In this document: positions 15,811-24,556 of the stretch, piece after piece | Layout of the letters: each line of letters opens with the position of its first letter | How positions within the stretch are numbered: the stretch's first letter is position 1 | DNA from: Hyphomicrobiales bacterium | GTDB lineage: Bacteria > Pseudomonadota > Alphaproteobacteria > Rhizobiales > CAJQND01 | Reading direction: 5' to 3' | Assembly: GCA_028285595.1 (NCBI GenBank) | Contig: JANQOW010000067.1 | Span: 1 to 64,000 of the forward strand | DNA length: 64,000 bases | Notes under the pieces: model-generated | The model's database searches: none | Told to the model about the DNA's origin: nothing | Seen by the model: only the letters and a program-made list of their open reading frames with translations | Position numbers and translations under genes: made by a program

Positions 15811-16350
15811 CGTGGAGACCTTGAGGGCCTTGAGGAGCGCGAGCAGATGCTTCCGGCTGCCGGCGTTGTACTTTGCGCCAGAGGCTGAGCGCTGAACGAA
15901 ATCGGCAAACTGGTCCAGGGTGAGGCCGCTCTCCTCGATCGCCGCTTTTGAGGGGGCCAGCGTCTCGGCAATGATCACCCTGTTGCGTTCCGCCGCCGCG
16001 GCGATTTCCTTCTGGCTGGAGGCGTTAAAGCCGGCGACAATGTCTTCGGCGTTGGGCGAGGCGTTCAGCAGATCGAAGGGCTCAACGGCAATGTGCCGGA
16101 AGATCACATCGAGCCGGTCGCCGAGCTCACGTGCGGTCTCAAACTCCGCCTCGATCCGCGCGGTTGATTGATCAGAAAACAACCGAATGGTTGCCTGCAA
16201 CACCTCATCCTTGTTGGAAAAGGCGTTGTAGAGCGTCTGGCGCGCGATGCCGGCTTCTGCGGCAATATCGTTCATGGTGGTGCGCTTCACGCCGTAGCGG
16301 GAAAACACGTTCACCGCTGCTTCAATAATGGCCTTTTCCCGCGCGTTCAT
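15787..16350 (-). CDS. TetR-family transcriptional repressor
   Basis: This is a 187-residue TetR regulator. The N-terminal HTH reads IIEAAVNVFSRYGVKRTTMNDIAAEAGIARQTLYNAFSNKDEVL; the C-terminal ligand domain is not a family I can name. It is divergent from the dehydrogenase gene, and an inverted repeat TATTGACAA/TTGTCAATA lies 8 bases before its start. The most likely role is repression of itself and the dehydrogenase-cyclase unit. Confidence 0.9.
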   Translation of the reverse strand: MNAREKAIIEAAVNVFSRYGVKRTTMNDIAAEAGIARQTLYNAFSNKDEVLQATIRLFSDQSTARIEAEFETARELGDRLDVIFRHIAVEPFDLLNASPNAEDIVAGFNASSQKEIAAAAERNRVIIAETLAPSKAAIEESGLTLDQFADFVQRSASGAKYNAGSRKHLLALLKALKVSTLKVARGG

Positions 16351-16357
16351 CCTGACA

Positions 16358-16386
16358 TATTGACAAATGGACGCTAATTGTCAATA
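16358..16386. promoter_or_regulatory. TetR operator candidate
   Basis: Perfect 9-base arms TATTGACAA and TTGTCAATA are separated by 11 bases. They lie between the TetR start (16350) and the dehydrogenase start (16430). TTGACA within the left arm may double as a -35 element. The track ORF start at 16367 falls inside this element and is thus not the real start. Confidence 0.7.
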
Positions 16387-16429
16387 TAGACAAAAATACG
16401 CTTTATGTCCAATTTGTCGGAGAGTGCAT

Positions 16430-17323
16430 ATGAGCGACCCTTCTCAGAAAACAGCGATTGTTACAGGCGCCAACACAGGAATCGGATTTGAAACCGCGGC
16501 CGGCATGGCCGAAGCCGGCTGGCATGTGGTGATGGCGTGCCGGTCGGAGGCGAAGGCGGCGGACGCCAAGGCCCGGCTGCTGAAGCGCCTGCCGGCCGCT
16601 AAGCTCGATGTCATGCTGGTTGACCTTGGCGATTTCGCCTCGGTTCGCGCGTTTGCCCAGGAATACCGGGACCGCGTGGGCGCGCTTGATGTGTTGATCA
16701 ACAATGCCGGCCTTCTGCTCTATTCCAAACAGACCAACGATGCGGGGGTTGAGCTGCAGTTCGCAACCAACCATCTGGGCCACTTCCTTTTAACCGCGCT
16801 GTTGATCGATCTGATGCCCGACCATGAGGCGTCGCGCATTGTGGCGCTGTCGAGCGTCGCCCATAAGGGCGCGCGGATCCACTTTCCTGATCTGACCTGC
16901 GGCGGCAATGGGCTTGTGGCCTATGGCCAGTCCAAGCTGGCCTGCCTGCTGTTTGCCGATGAGCTGAACCGGCGCCTCGTGGCGGCCGGGCGCAGCGTTA
17001 GGGCGCTCGCGGTCCATCCGGGCGGATCGGATTCAAACCTGTTCGGGGAGATGGGCCGCGCCCAGTATTACGTTCTAAAGACGCTCTCGCCGTTCTTCAC
17101 ACACTCCAACGCGTCCGCCGCCCAGCCGGCGCTCTATGCGGCGCTCTCAGAAGATGCGGCCGGCGGCGGCTATTATGGCCCGACCGGCACGATGGAGCTG
17201 CGCGGCCCGGTGGGCGTGGCCAGGCGCGATCCCATCACTCAGGACAAAGCCGTAGCCGAGCGGCTCTGGGCTGTGTCTGAAGAGCTTACAGGCCAAGCGT
17301 TCATGAGCGAGGGAGCCTCATGA
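16430..17323 (+). CDS. Short-chain dehydrogenase/reductase, retinol-dehydrogenase-like
   Basis: This is a 297-residue NAD(P)-dependent SDR. The Rossmann start is AIVTGANTGIGFETA, with NNAG (INNAGLL), the active-site Ser of VALSSVAH and the Tyr-Lys pair of YGQSK. The length and VDLGDFASVRAF resemble the RDH/WWOX-type subgroup. ATG 16430 follows GGAGAG. The stop overlaps the start of the membrane protein gene (ATGA). Confidence 0.88.
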   Translation: MSDPSQKTAIVTGANTGIGFETAAGMAEAGWHVVMACRSEAKAADAKARLLKRLPAAKLDVMLVDLGDFASVRAFAQEYRDRVGALDVLINNAGLLLYSKQTNDAGVELQFATNHLGHFLLTALLIDLMPDHEASRIVALSSVAHKGARIHFPDLTCGGNGLVAYGQSKLACLLFADELNRRLVAAGRSVRALAVHPGGSDSNLFGEMGRAQYYVLKTLSPFFTHSNASAAQPALYAALSEDAAGGGYYGPTGTMELRGPVGVARRDPITQDKAVAERLWAVSEELTGQAFMSEGAS

Positions 17324-17775
17324 TGCCGGGACTTATGGACAGGCTCTCACAAGGCTTCAGCTATTTGATGCTCCTGGCCGCCACGGTGATGCTCGGCTGG
17401 GGCGTTTTGGGGTTTGTTGAATATTTCACCGGGGCAGCGCTGCTGATGCCGTTGCAAAACCCCACCTTTCCTCCCGGCACGCAGTTTGTGCATTGGCTGT
17501 TGATCGCAACGTCCGGGGCCGTCTTCCTGGCGGGCTATGCCGCACGCTGGCGCTATACGCCGATTGCCATGATGGTGCTGTTCGCAGCGCTGGCCACCCT
17601 GTGCGCCATTCAGACATTTGATTTCATGGAAAACCCGAGCCGCTATGGGGACTTTGCGCGCGAATGCACGTATTACGTTCTGATGTCGATCTATCTGGTC
17701 CGCTCCAAGCGGATGCGTGCGCATTTCGGTGAGATCAAGGTTGTGCCGCCCGGCCAGCCCGCTCTCACGTACTGA
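17320..17775 (+). CDS. Four-helix membrane protein of unknown function
   Basis: This is a 151-residue integral membrane protein with hydrophobic segments GFSYLMLLAATVMLGWGVLGF, FVHWLLIATSGAVFLAGYAA, PIAMMVLFAALATLCAIQTF and a weaker one near ECTYYVLMSIYLV. It ends in a basic tail. No family recognised. It overlaps the dehydrogenase by four bases and precedes the cyclase by 29, so it is very likely translated in the same operon. Confidence 0.7.
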   Translation: MMPGLMDRLSQGFSYLMLLAATVMLGWGVLGFVEYFTGAALLMPLQNPTFPPGTQFVHWLLIATSGAVFLAGYAARWRYTPIAMMVLFAALATLCAIQTFDFMENPSRYGDFARECTYYVLMSIYLVRSKRMRAHFGEIKVVPPGQPALTY

Positions 17776-17804
17776 CGGCCTACCGAGCACCCTGGAGGAG
17801 AAAG

Positions 17805-19034
17805 ATGAGCGCAGTGACGGCCCGCCAAACGATTGTGGAGTGGTTCACCGTGCCGCCGGCGCATGTGCCCGATGACCTGGTGCGCTACTACATCTATTGG
17901 AAGGTGTTCTATGTGCTGGGGGCGGCGGGGCACTTTTTGACCGGACTGCTGTTCTGGCAGAACGGCGTGACCTTCATGGCGCTGTTCAATATCTTCAGCG
18001 TCATCCTCTTTGTGAGCGCGCTCATTGGGCTGGACCGGGGCTATTATCAACTGGCGTTTTGGGGGGCGATCACCGAACTGGTGCTGCACGGCATCGCGGC
18101 CACGGTTTGCGTGGGCTTTCAGTATGGCTTCCAGAACTATCCCTTCCTGGTGGGCATTCTTTTGTTCATCCAGCCCTTCTATTCTCTGCGCATATCCATT
18201 CTGGGCACAGGCGTCATATTGGCGAGTGCGGGCCTGGTCATGGCCTACTCGGTCACCCATGACCCGATCTACCTGATCCCGGAAAGCCAGCGTGTGTTCT
18301 TAAGCGTGACCGCCATGTTCACCTGGCCGGTCTATGTTCTGTTGATGGTGCTGCCGTTCGTCCAAGCCTCTGCCCGGGCGGAGCAGGAGGTGGCCGCCGC
18401 CTATGCGGAGAGCGAGCGGCTGTTGCTGAACATCCTGCCGGCGCCGATTGCGGCGCGCCTGAAGGAAACCGAGGGCATGATTGCCGACGACTATGAGCGG
18501 GTCGCCATTCTGTTTGCCGATATTGCCGGGTTCACGCAAATGTCCGGCCGGCTGGAGCCGGCACAACTGGTGAGCCTGCTGAACGATGTCTTCAACGCCA
18601 TTGACGAGGTGGTGGCGCGCTATGGGGCAGAGAAGATCAAGACCATCGGCGATGCCTATATGGTGGTGGCCGGCCTGCCCATTGAGGACCCGGACCCTGA
18701 TGACACCATCTCACAGCTCGCGTTGGACATGGTCGACGCCGTTGCCAATTTCAAAGATCCACTGTCCGGCGAGCCGGTTCAGATCCGGGTGGGGATCAAC
18801 TCAGGCGCCGTGGTGGCCGGCGTGATCGGCAAGCGCAAGTTTGCATATGATCTGTGGGGCGATGCGGTGAACGTGGCCGCGCGCATGGAGGCCACCGGCG
18901 AGATCGGCCGCATTCAGGTGCCCGATGAGTTCGCCGCAGCCTTGCAGGACCGCTTTACGTTCGAGCCGCGCGGAGAGATTGAGGTGAAAGGCAAAGGCAA
19001 GATGCGCACCAGCTTCCTGGTGGGGCGCGCCTAA
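17805..19034 (+). CDS. Membrane-bound class III adenylate cyclase
   Basis: It makes cAMP from ATP. Residues about 30-195 hold roughly six membrane helices (for example YYIYWKVFYVLGAAGHFLTGLLF), then a short linker (ERLLLNILPAPIAARL, the dimerising helix seen in such cyclases) and a catalytic domain at about 225-405. The metal Asp residues are in ILFADIAGFT and IGDAYMV; EKIKTIGD supplies the adenine-recognising Lys; YDLWGDAVNVAARME carries the Asp and the Asn/Arg transition-state pair. All catalytic positions look intact. GGAGGAGAAAG precedes ATG 17805. It ends against a PilZ gene. Confidence 0.9.
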   Translation: MSAVTARQTIVEWFTVPPAHVPDDLVRYYIYWKVFYVLGAAGHFLTGLLFWQNGVTFMALFNIFSVILFVSALIGLDRGYYQLAFWGAITELVLHGIAATVCVGFQYGFQNYPFLVGILLFIQPFYSLRISILGTGVILASAGLVMAYSVTHDPIYLIPESQRVFLSVTAMFTWPVYVLLMVLPFVQASARAEQEVAAAYAESERLLLNILPAPIAARLKETEGMIADDYERVAILFADIAGFTQMSGRLEPAQLVSLLNDVFNAIDEVVARYGAEKIKTIGDAYMVVAGLPIEDPDPDDTISQLALDMVDAVANFKDPLSGEPVQIRVGINSGAVVAGVIGKRKFAYDLWGDAVNVAARMEATGEIGRIQVPDEFAAALQDRFTFEPRGEIEVKGKGKMRTSFLVGRA

Positions 19035-19423
19035 GTTCCGGTCTTCTCGCGTGTCGCTTCCCTCAGCCGCTCGATCAACGCGATCAGGCGGGGAGATGTG
19101 CGGCTGGCCGGGTCGAACTCAATGCCGAAGCCGGTTTGCCCCACCCAGCGGACAGTGCCGGCCAGGGTGTCCAGCGGCTCGACCATGAGCTTCACACGAT
19201 TGCCCACTCTGATGGTGCCGAAGCCCTTCTCAAACAGAGCTGCGCCGCCAAGCGAAATGTTCGTCACAGCGCAGAAAAAGTTGGTGTAGTTCACGTAAGC
19301 TGTCGCCGGCAAACTGCAGCTAAAGCGCGTTGCTGACCTTTGCTCGTGAGACTCCGCGGCGGACCCTCCGCTCGGAGTTAAATGTTTTATCGCACCCCCT
19401 CGACGAATTAGGAACTCGTGCAT
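19031..19423 (-). CDS. PilZ-domain protein (c-di-GMP receptor)
   Basis: This is a 130-residue single-domain protein. The c-di-GMP signature is complete: RSATR (RxxxR) at about residue 29 and NISLGG (NxSxxG) at about 56. The rest is the usual beta-barrel (VGNRVKLMVEPLDTLAGTVRWVG) ending in a charged helix. It is convergent with the adenylate cyclase; the stop codons overlap by four bases. Likely controls motility, exopolysaccharide or a similar output, but no effector is beside it. Confidence 0.88.
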   Translation of the reverse strand: MHEFLIRRGGAIKHLTPSGGSAAESHEQRSATRFSCSLPATAYVNYTNFFCAVTNISLGGAALFEKGFGTIRVGNRVKLMVEPLDTLAGTVRWVGQTGFGIEFDPASRTSPRLIALIERLREATREKTGT

Positions 19424-19691
19424 GTTTTTGACCTTTCAACGGCACATCCCAACGTCGGAACGCATTCATCTAATTCTCAAAAAGTTAATACGCGTATAAC
19501 GTGCGTACCCGCAAAAAATACGTCCTATTGGTACGTGTAACTGGAATAAACTGTTCCATTTAGTCTGACTTTCAGGGCAAAGGCGGGTTAGGAATGCTGA
19601 AACGCGCAGTCAACGGTGTGGCTGTTCTGCTGGATGAGAAATCAGATCTCATTTTTTGACCGGTTTACCTGAAACCTTGCGGCGTCATGCG

Positions 19692-20264
19692 TCAGTGTGC
19701 CCTTTGGTGGCGCGACTCATGACGGTCCAGCAGGTGGGTGAGAACCTGCACGTAGTGGTACGGATCGGTGTGGGCATAAACTTCCAAGAGCTCCACTCCC
19801 GCCTTCTGCAAGGCCCGTTTCTTCACGGTATCCCGGGCGACGGATTTGGCCCGGTCGTGGCCTGAGCCATGATACTCCACCACCAATGCCGGCCGGCCGT
19901 AGGGGTCGATGATGAGAAAATCCACCCGTTTGCTGCCGAAGGTGCTGTAGGCGCGCTTGCGCTGGGCCGCGGTGCCATGGTGTTCGGAGGTTTTGATGAA
20001 AGCGCCCATGCTCACTTCCGCCAACAGCCGGTACCGGGTCCCCCTGTTGGGCAGCTCGGTCTCGATGGTGCGAAACACCTTGAAGGCTTCTTTGTTTATG
20101 GGGATTGCCGGACGCAATTTGGCCTCTTCGATAAAGCGAAGCTGATTGTCCGTGTTGGAGACATCATAGCGCCGGTATCGCTGCAGCCTGAGAACCGTGC
20201 TGAGGCGCAACGATGTGTAGGCGACCATCGCGCCGAGGGCGCTGCCGATGAGCAGTTCGACCAT
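19692..20264 (-). CDS. DUF2726 protein with an N-terminal membrane helix
   Basis: This is a 190-residue protein. Residues 1-24 form a membrane helix (LLIGSALGAMVAYTSLRL). Residues 50-185 match DUF2726, a restriction-endonuclease-like fold: FKVFRTIETELPN, then RVDFLIIDPYGRPALVVEYHGSGH with the Asp/Glu positions of a PD-(D/E)xK site, and KKRALQKAGVELLEV. Nuclease activity is unproven for this group. The 268-base gap before the PilZ gene shows nothing I recognise. Confidence 0.75.
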   Translation of the reverse strand: MVELLIGSALGAMVAYTSLRLSTVLRLQRYRRYDVSNTDNQLRFIEEAKLRPAIPINKEAFKVFRTIETELPNRGTRYRLLAEVSMGAFIKTSEHHGTAAQRKRAYSTFGSKRVDFLIIDPYGRPALVVEYHGSGHDRAKSVARDTVKKRALQKAGVELLEVYAHTDPYHYVQVLTHLLDRHESRHQRAH

Positions 20265-20379
20265 TTTGTCCTCTGGACCAGTGAACCAGTGAGGGACGGG
20301 CCTTCCTCAATGGTCATTCAGGGGACGTGAGATCAATGTCATCGATTTGACGGTTGGTTTTGGACAGGGCCGTCGGGCG

Positions 20380-21204
20380 TTATCGTTCCATGGTGGCGCG
20401 ATCCCAAGCGGCATAATCGGGCGGGCCTTCCAGGCGCACCTTGGCCTGATAGCCGAACTCGATCATTTGAACCATCACCGATGAGGCGTCGGCGTGGAGC
20501 ACGGCGTAAGCTTGGGGCAAATCTGAACCGGCCAGCATCTTGTCTTCATCAAAAGAGAACCAGCCCGCATGGTTGGTCCCGCGCGGCGCACTGAACGAGA
20601 TGCCGTGAAACGAGCCGGCCAGCGGCAGATGGCAGTGGCCGTGGCAGATGTGACGGATCTTGTCCTTGTGTCGCTCAATCACCTGGCCGAAGGCGTCCGC
20701 GTCTTTCAGCATGATGGAATCAAGCGGGCCCAACCGATTGGGCACGAAATTGTGGTGCATGAAGAGCCAGGCCGGCGATGAGCTTGCGGACAGAGCGCGG
20801 TCGAGCCATTGCAGACGCTTGGTGCACAGAGCGCCTTCATGGGTTTGAGGAGCCCAGGTGTCCAGGGCAATGCCGGTGCCGAGCGGCAGAGGGAAGATGT
20901 AGTTCACAAAGCCGTCTTCGCTCGCCAACTCGGGAAAGACGCTCAAAAATGTGGGCCGGTCATCGTGGTTGCCGATGCAAAGCTGAACCGGAAACGGAAG
21001 GCGCGCGATGCGGTGTTTCAGGCGCTCATAATCTTCCCGATCACCCCAGTCGGAGAGATCGCCGGTGATCACCATGGCGTCTGCGTCCTGGTGATCTTTG
21101 AGGCAATGGTCCAGGGCTTTCTCAAAGTTGGCATTCGGGTCGCGCCCGCCGATGGTTTGGCCGGGTTTGGTGAGATGAATGTCGGTAAGCTGTAGAATTT
21201 TCAT
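20380..21204 (-). CDS. Class III calcineurin-like phosphodiesterase (CpdA/GpdQ type)
   Basis: This is a 274-residue metallophosphoesterase with all metal motifs: LTDIHL (DxH), GDLSDWG, CIGNHDD, FMHHNF and CHGHCHLP. The family includes the cAMP phosphodiesterase CpdA and the glycerophosphodiesterase GpdQ. It is the last gene behind a Ugp-like transporter, which favours cleavage of an imported glycerophosphodiester, but an adenylate cyclase 1.3 kb away keeps a cAMP role open. ATG 21204 gives MKILQLTDIH directly at the first metal motif. Confidence 0.82.
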   Translation of the reverse strand: MKILQLTDIHLTKPGQTIGGRDPNANFEKALDHCLKDHQDADAMVITGDLSDWGDREDYERLKHRIARLPFPVQLCIGNHDDRPTFLSVFPELASEDGFVNYIFPLPLGTGIALDTWAPQTHEGALCTKRLQWLDRALSASSSPAWLFMHHNFVPNRLGPLDSIMLKDADAFGQVIERHKDKIRHICHGHCHLPLAGSFHGISFSAPRGTNHAGWFSFDEDKMLAGSDLPQAYAVLHADASSVMVQMIEFGYQAKVRLEGPPDYAAWDRATMER

Positions 21205-21250
21205 GGATGCAAAAGGTCTAAATGTGTCGGGCAGGATGGCAGGGCGAGCG

Positions 21251-21280
21251 GCAGCGGCAGGTCAGGCGGCCTGCCGCTGC
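21251..21280 (-). terminator. Intercistronic hairpin after the binding-protein gene
   Basis: Perfect 11-base arms GCAGCGGCAGG and CCTGCCGCTGC surround an 8-base loop. It lies between the stop of the binding-protein gene and the start of the phosphodiesterase gene on the same strand. There is no clear T-run, so it is more likely an mRNA-stabilising or attenuating hairpin than a full terminator. Confidence 0.65.
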
Positions 21281-21297
21281 TCCCCCCATGAAAAAGG

Positions 21298-22563
21298 TCA
21301 GGAGCCCTTAGGCAGCAGATCCTGAACTTCTTCTTTCATTTCTTCAGCAAGAGCGTCCATGTCATCGGCATCGCCGGTAACGATCCGCTCCATGCTGTCG
21401 TAGATCACCTGGGTGGCGGCGAGACCCTTGTCGCCCGGATAGGCCTGCCAGTCGCGCAGCAGCGGGAGCTGACGCACGGCGGTCTCTTTGTTGGGGTTCT
21501 TCTTGTAGAAGTCCGCCAGGATCACCTCGTTGGCCGCTTTGTTGGGCGGCATGTAGCCGGTGGTGCGGGCAACGTCCGCGGCGCCTTCACCGGAGGTGAT
21601 GAACTTCAGCCAGGCCCAAGCGGCTTCCAGCACTTTGGGGTCCTTGGAGGTTGAGGTCAGCATCGCGGCGTTGCCACCTGCGGGCAGGCCTTTTGGACCG
21701 CTCGCGTTCAGACCGGGGAACTCGTTGGTCATGAGCTTGAAGTCACCTTTGGCCCGTTCCACAGCGCCGAGGGCGGATGTGGACCAGTACATCATGGCGA
21801 TTTCCCCGGCGGAGAAGGAGGCAAGCGCGCCCTTCCATTCCAGGTTCTTCATGTCGCAGCCGCGGAAGATCTTCTTCATGGTCTTCAGGGCGGTTTTGCC
21901 TTCCGTGGAATCGATCGTGAAGTTCACGCCTTCCACGGTCGGCTTGTTCTGCGACCACATCAGGGCCTGCAGGAACCAGTTGCCGGTGATGTTCCAGCCC
22001 CAGAACATGGGGTTCTTCACGCCGGCTTCGCGCAGCTTGCCGCACAGTTCCACAACCTGGTCCCAAGATTTGGGCAGTTGGTCTTGGCTGGTGATGCCGG
22101 CTTTTTTCATGAGGTCCATATTGTAGTAGCCAACCGGCAGGGAAACCGAGAACGGCAGGCCATAGACCTTGCCGTCAAAGGTGCCGAGATCCAGCATGGC
22201 CTTGTGGTAGCCGTCTTTCTCAAAGTCGGCTTCCTTGGCCATAAAAGGCTCCAGCGACTTGGCAATGCCTTTTTCCACCAGGATGGCCTGGCGGTTGAGG
22301 CCTTGCATGGTCACGTCCGGCAGCTTGTTGGCCACCGCTTCACGCAGGATGGTGTTGGTGCCGTCTTCGTAGCTTTCGTAGGTGGCCCGGAACTTCACCT
22401 CAATGTTGGGGTGTTTGGCCTTGAATTTCGGCATCACCTTTTCATAGGTGACGTCAAACAAGTGGGAGTAGGGGTAGCCGAACTCGATGGTCACTTTGTC
22501 TGCAGCTTGGGCCGAGGCGCCAAGCGACAGCGTTAAGGCTATTGCAGGCAGCAGTTTCTTCAT
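21298..22563 (-). CDS. ABC transporter substrate-binding protein, UgpB-like
   Basis: This is the periplasmic receptor of a carbohydrate/phosphodiester ABC importer. The signal peptide MKKLLPAIALTLSLGASAQA is followed by VTIEFGYPYSHLF. Family features include GLPFSVSLPVGYYNMDLMKKAGI and GGNAAMLTSTSKDP. The 421-residue length is normal for the UgpB/MalE (SBP_bac_1) class. I start at ATG 22563 (GAAGGGA upstream), 20 codons after the track start. Hairpins lie on both sides of the gene, perhaps to keep its mRNA abundant. Confidence 0.87.
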   Translation of the reverse strand: MKKLLPAIALTLSLGASAQAADKVTIEFGYPYSHLFDVTYEKVMPKFKAKHPNIEVKFRATYESYEDGTNTILREAVANKLPDVTMQGLNRQAILVEKGIAKSLEPFMAKEADFEKDGYHKAMLDLGTFDGKVYGLPFSVSLPVGYYNMDLMKKAGITSQDQLPKSWDQVVELCGKLREAGVKNPMFWGWNITGNWFLQALMWSQNKPTVEGVNFTIDSTEGKTALKTMKKIFRGCDMKNLEWKGALASFSAGEIAMMYWSTSALGAVERAKGDFKLMTNEFPGLNASGPKGLPAGGNAAMLTSTSKDPKVLEAAWAWLKFITSGEGAADVARTTGYMPPNKAANEVILADFYKKNPNKETAVRQLPLLRDWQAYPGDKGLAATQVIYDSMERIVTGDADDMDALAEEMKEEVQDLLPKGS

Positions 22564-22650
22564 GGGATATTCCCTTCGTTTCCGTTCGTGAGGCAGGCCG
22601 GGGTCCAAGAAGGTCTGCCTCATGGTTTATCCCTCAACGGGGATTTCGGA

Positions 22651-22688
22651 TCGGAGGTCTGCCGTCTTGCCGGACGGCGGACCTCCGA
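22651..22688 (-). terminator. Intercistronic hairpin before the binding-protein gene
   Basis: A 16-base stem, TCGGAGGTCTGCCGTC with GACGGCGGACCTCCGA, has one G-T pair and a six-base loop. It lies between the permease stop (22701) and the binding-protein start (22563). No T-run follows. Confidence 0.7.
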
Positions 22689-22700
22689 AACTCTCAAAAC

Positions 22701-23639
22701 TTATTTCATTCCGGTCAGCGTGATCCCTTCAATGAAGCGGCGCTGAGCCAGCATGAACGCCACGATCAGCGGGGTGACGATCACCGTGGCGGTGGCCATC
22801 ATGGGGCCGAAATTGTCGCCGTCCGCATCGCCCTTGAACTCGCGCAAGCCCAGCGGCGGCGTGAACAACTCCCGGGTGCCGGTGATGACGATGCGCGGCC
22901 AGAAATAATCGTTCCAGTGGGCCACCACGGAGAAGATCGCAAAGGCCAGAAGCGCCGGGATGGCCGTGGGCAGCATCACCTGCCAGATGATGCCGAACTC
23001 GCTCATGCCGTCCATGCGCGCCGCATCGATCAGGTCGTCCGGCACGGTCATGAAGAACTGGCGCATGAGGAAGATGCCGAACACCGAGATGGTCCAGGGC
23101 ACGATGAGGGCCGCATAAGTGTTGGTGAGGCCGAGCTTGGCCAGCATGATGTAGAGCGGCAGGGCGATGGCGTGCACCGGGATCAGCAGGCAGAAGAGCA
23201 CCAGCGAGAACACGGTCTCGCGCCCGCGCCAGCGCAGCTTGGCCAGCGCATAGGCGCACGGGAGCGCCACCAGCACCTGGATGAAGAAGATGGAGGCGGT
23301 GACGATCACCCCGTTCATCAGATAGCGCAGCAGAGGCGCTTTGCTGAAGGCGGTGGTGTAGTTGTAGATCCACGGCTTGACCATGCAGTCGGCCACCTCG
23401 TTGCCGAGCTTGATGCAATAGTCGTCGCGGAAGAGCTCCTGGGCGCCGAAGAAGCCGCCCGTGTTGGTCATGATCTCAGAGGGGCTTTTGAACGAGTAGC
23501 TGAGCATCACGTAGAACGGCAGCAGCACGATCACCGCACCCAGGATGAGGCAGACATGCTTGAGGGTTTCCGTTGCGGAGAAGCGGAAGTTGGTCACCCG
23601 TTCGGTCCGGGCCGGGGCGCTGAGCGTAGTGTCGGTCAT
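22701..23639 (-). CDS. ABC transporter permease, UgpE/MalG-like
   Basis: This is a 312-residue permease with six expected helices (HVCLILGAVIVLLPFYVMLSYSF, VTASIFFIQVLVALPCAYALAK). The EAA loop is recognisable at DLIDAARMDGMSEFGIIWQVMLP. Its start overlaps the stop of the first permease by four bases. It pairs with that permease to form the channel. Confidence 0.9.
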   Translation of the reverse strand: MTDTTLSAPARTERVTNFRFSATETLKHVCLILGAVIVLLPFYVMLSYSFKSPSEIMTNTGGFFGAQELFRDDYCIKLGNEVADCMVKPWIYNYTTAFSKAPLLRYLMNGVIVTASIFFIQVLVALPCAYALAKLRWRGRETVFSLVLFCLLIPVHAIALPLYIMLAKLGLTNTYAALIVPWTISVFGIFLMRQFFMTVPDDLIDAARMDGMSEFGIIWQVMLPTAIPALLAFAIFSVVAHWNDYFWPRIVITGTRELFTPPLGLREFKGDADGDNFGPMMATATVIVTPLIVAFMLAQRRFIEGITLTGMK

Positions 23640-24556
23640 GAGTAATGCACCCTTCGCTCCACAAGCCAGCGCTGCAGCATGGTGAGCCCCATCACGAAGC
23701 TCATGAAGATCACGGTAATCGCCGCACCAATGCCCATCAGGTTCTGCTGAATGGCCTTCTCATAGATGGCGAACATCATCACGAAGACCGATTTTCCAGG
23801 GCCCCCGCCTTGGGGGTAGAAGGCTTCCACCGTGTCGAACACCTGGAACGAGCGGATGCAGGAGATGGTGACCACGAAGACCGTGGTGGGGCCTAGCATG
23901 GGCCAGGTGACCAGGCGGAAGCGCTCCCAGGCAGAGCGGGCGCCGTCCATCTCCGCGGCTTGATAGAGCTCGCGCGGCACGCCGGTGAGGCCGGCGAGAT
24001 AAAGTACCATGTTGAAGCCGAAGCCCTGCCAGATGCCGATGAAGGCGACGACCCAGATCGCGTAATTCTTGTCGGTGAGCCAGAGCGGGAAGCCGTTTGC
24101 GCATTGATAGGCGTACCAGCCCCACACTTCCAGCCAGGAGCCGCAGCCTTTAACCAGGGTCTTGTTGACGATGCCCACCGTGGGGTGCAGCGCGAATTCC
24201 CATACGATGGCCATGGCCAAAAGCGCGGCCATGACAGGCAGGAAGTAGATGGTTTTGTAGATGTCGCCAAAGCGGGTGAGCGAGTTGATGGCGAGCGCGG
24301 CGGCAAGCCCCAGACCCACGGACGCCGGCACCACCACGAAGACATAAGTGAAGGTGGCGGTGAACATCTTCTCGTAGGTGGTGCGGGTGAAGACTTTCTC
24401 GTAGTTCTCAAAGCCCACCCACTCTGCGCTCGTGTTGCCCAGGCTGTAGTCGGTGAAGCTCAAGACAGCGGCCACCAGAATGGGCAACAGCAGGATCAGG
24501 CACATCAGCGTGATGGCCGGGGCCACAAACCAGATATGGACGCTGCGTCCAGCCAT
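23636..24556 (-). CDS. ABC transporter permease, UgpA/MalF-like
   Basis: This is a 306-residue permease. It starts with a helix (HIWFVAPAITLMCLILLLPILVAAVLSF) and has the EAA motif ELYQAAEMDGARSAWERFRLVTWPMLGP. The insert after GKSVFVMMFAIYEKA is normal for the sugar type. The start codon overlaps the stop of the ATPase gene by one base (TGATG). It acts with the UgpE-like partner. Confidence 0.9.
   Translation of the reverse strand: MAGRSVHIWFVAPAITLMCLILLLPILVAAVLSFTDYSLGNTSAEWVGFENYEKVFTRTTYEKMFTATFTYVFVVVPASVGLGLAAALAINSLTRFGDIYKTIYFLPVMAALLAMAIVWEFALHPTVGIVNKTLVKGCGSWLEVWGWYAYQCANGFPLWLTDKNYAIWVVAFIGIWQGFGFNMVLYLAGLTGVPRELYQAAEMDGARSAWERFRLVTWPMLGPTTVFVVTISCIRSFQVFDTVEAFYPQGGGPGKSVFVMMFAIYEKAIQQNLMGIGAAITVIFMSFVMGLTMLQRWLVERRVHYS

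Noticed and set aside
22542-23645. 367-residue plus-strand ORF
   Set aside because: It is antisense to the permease, with an Arg/His/Gly composition typical of shadow frames.
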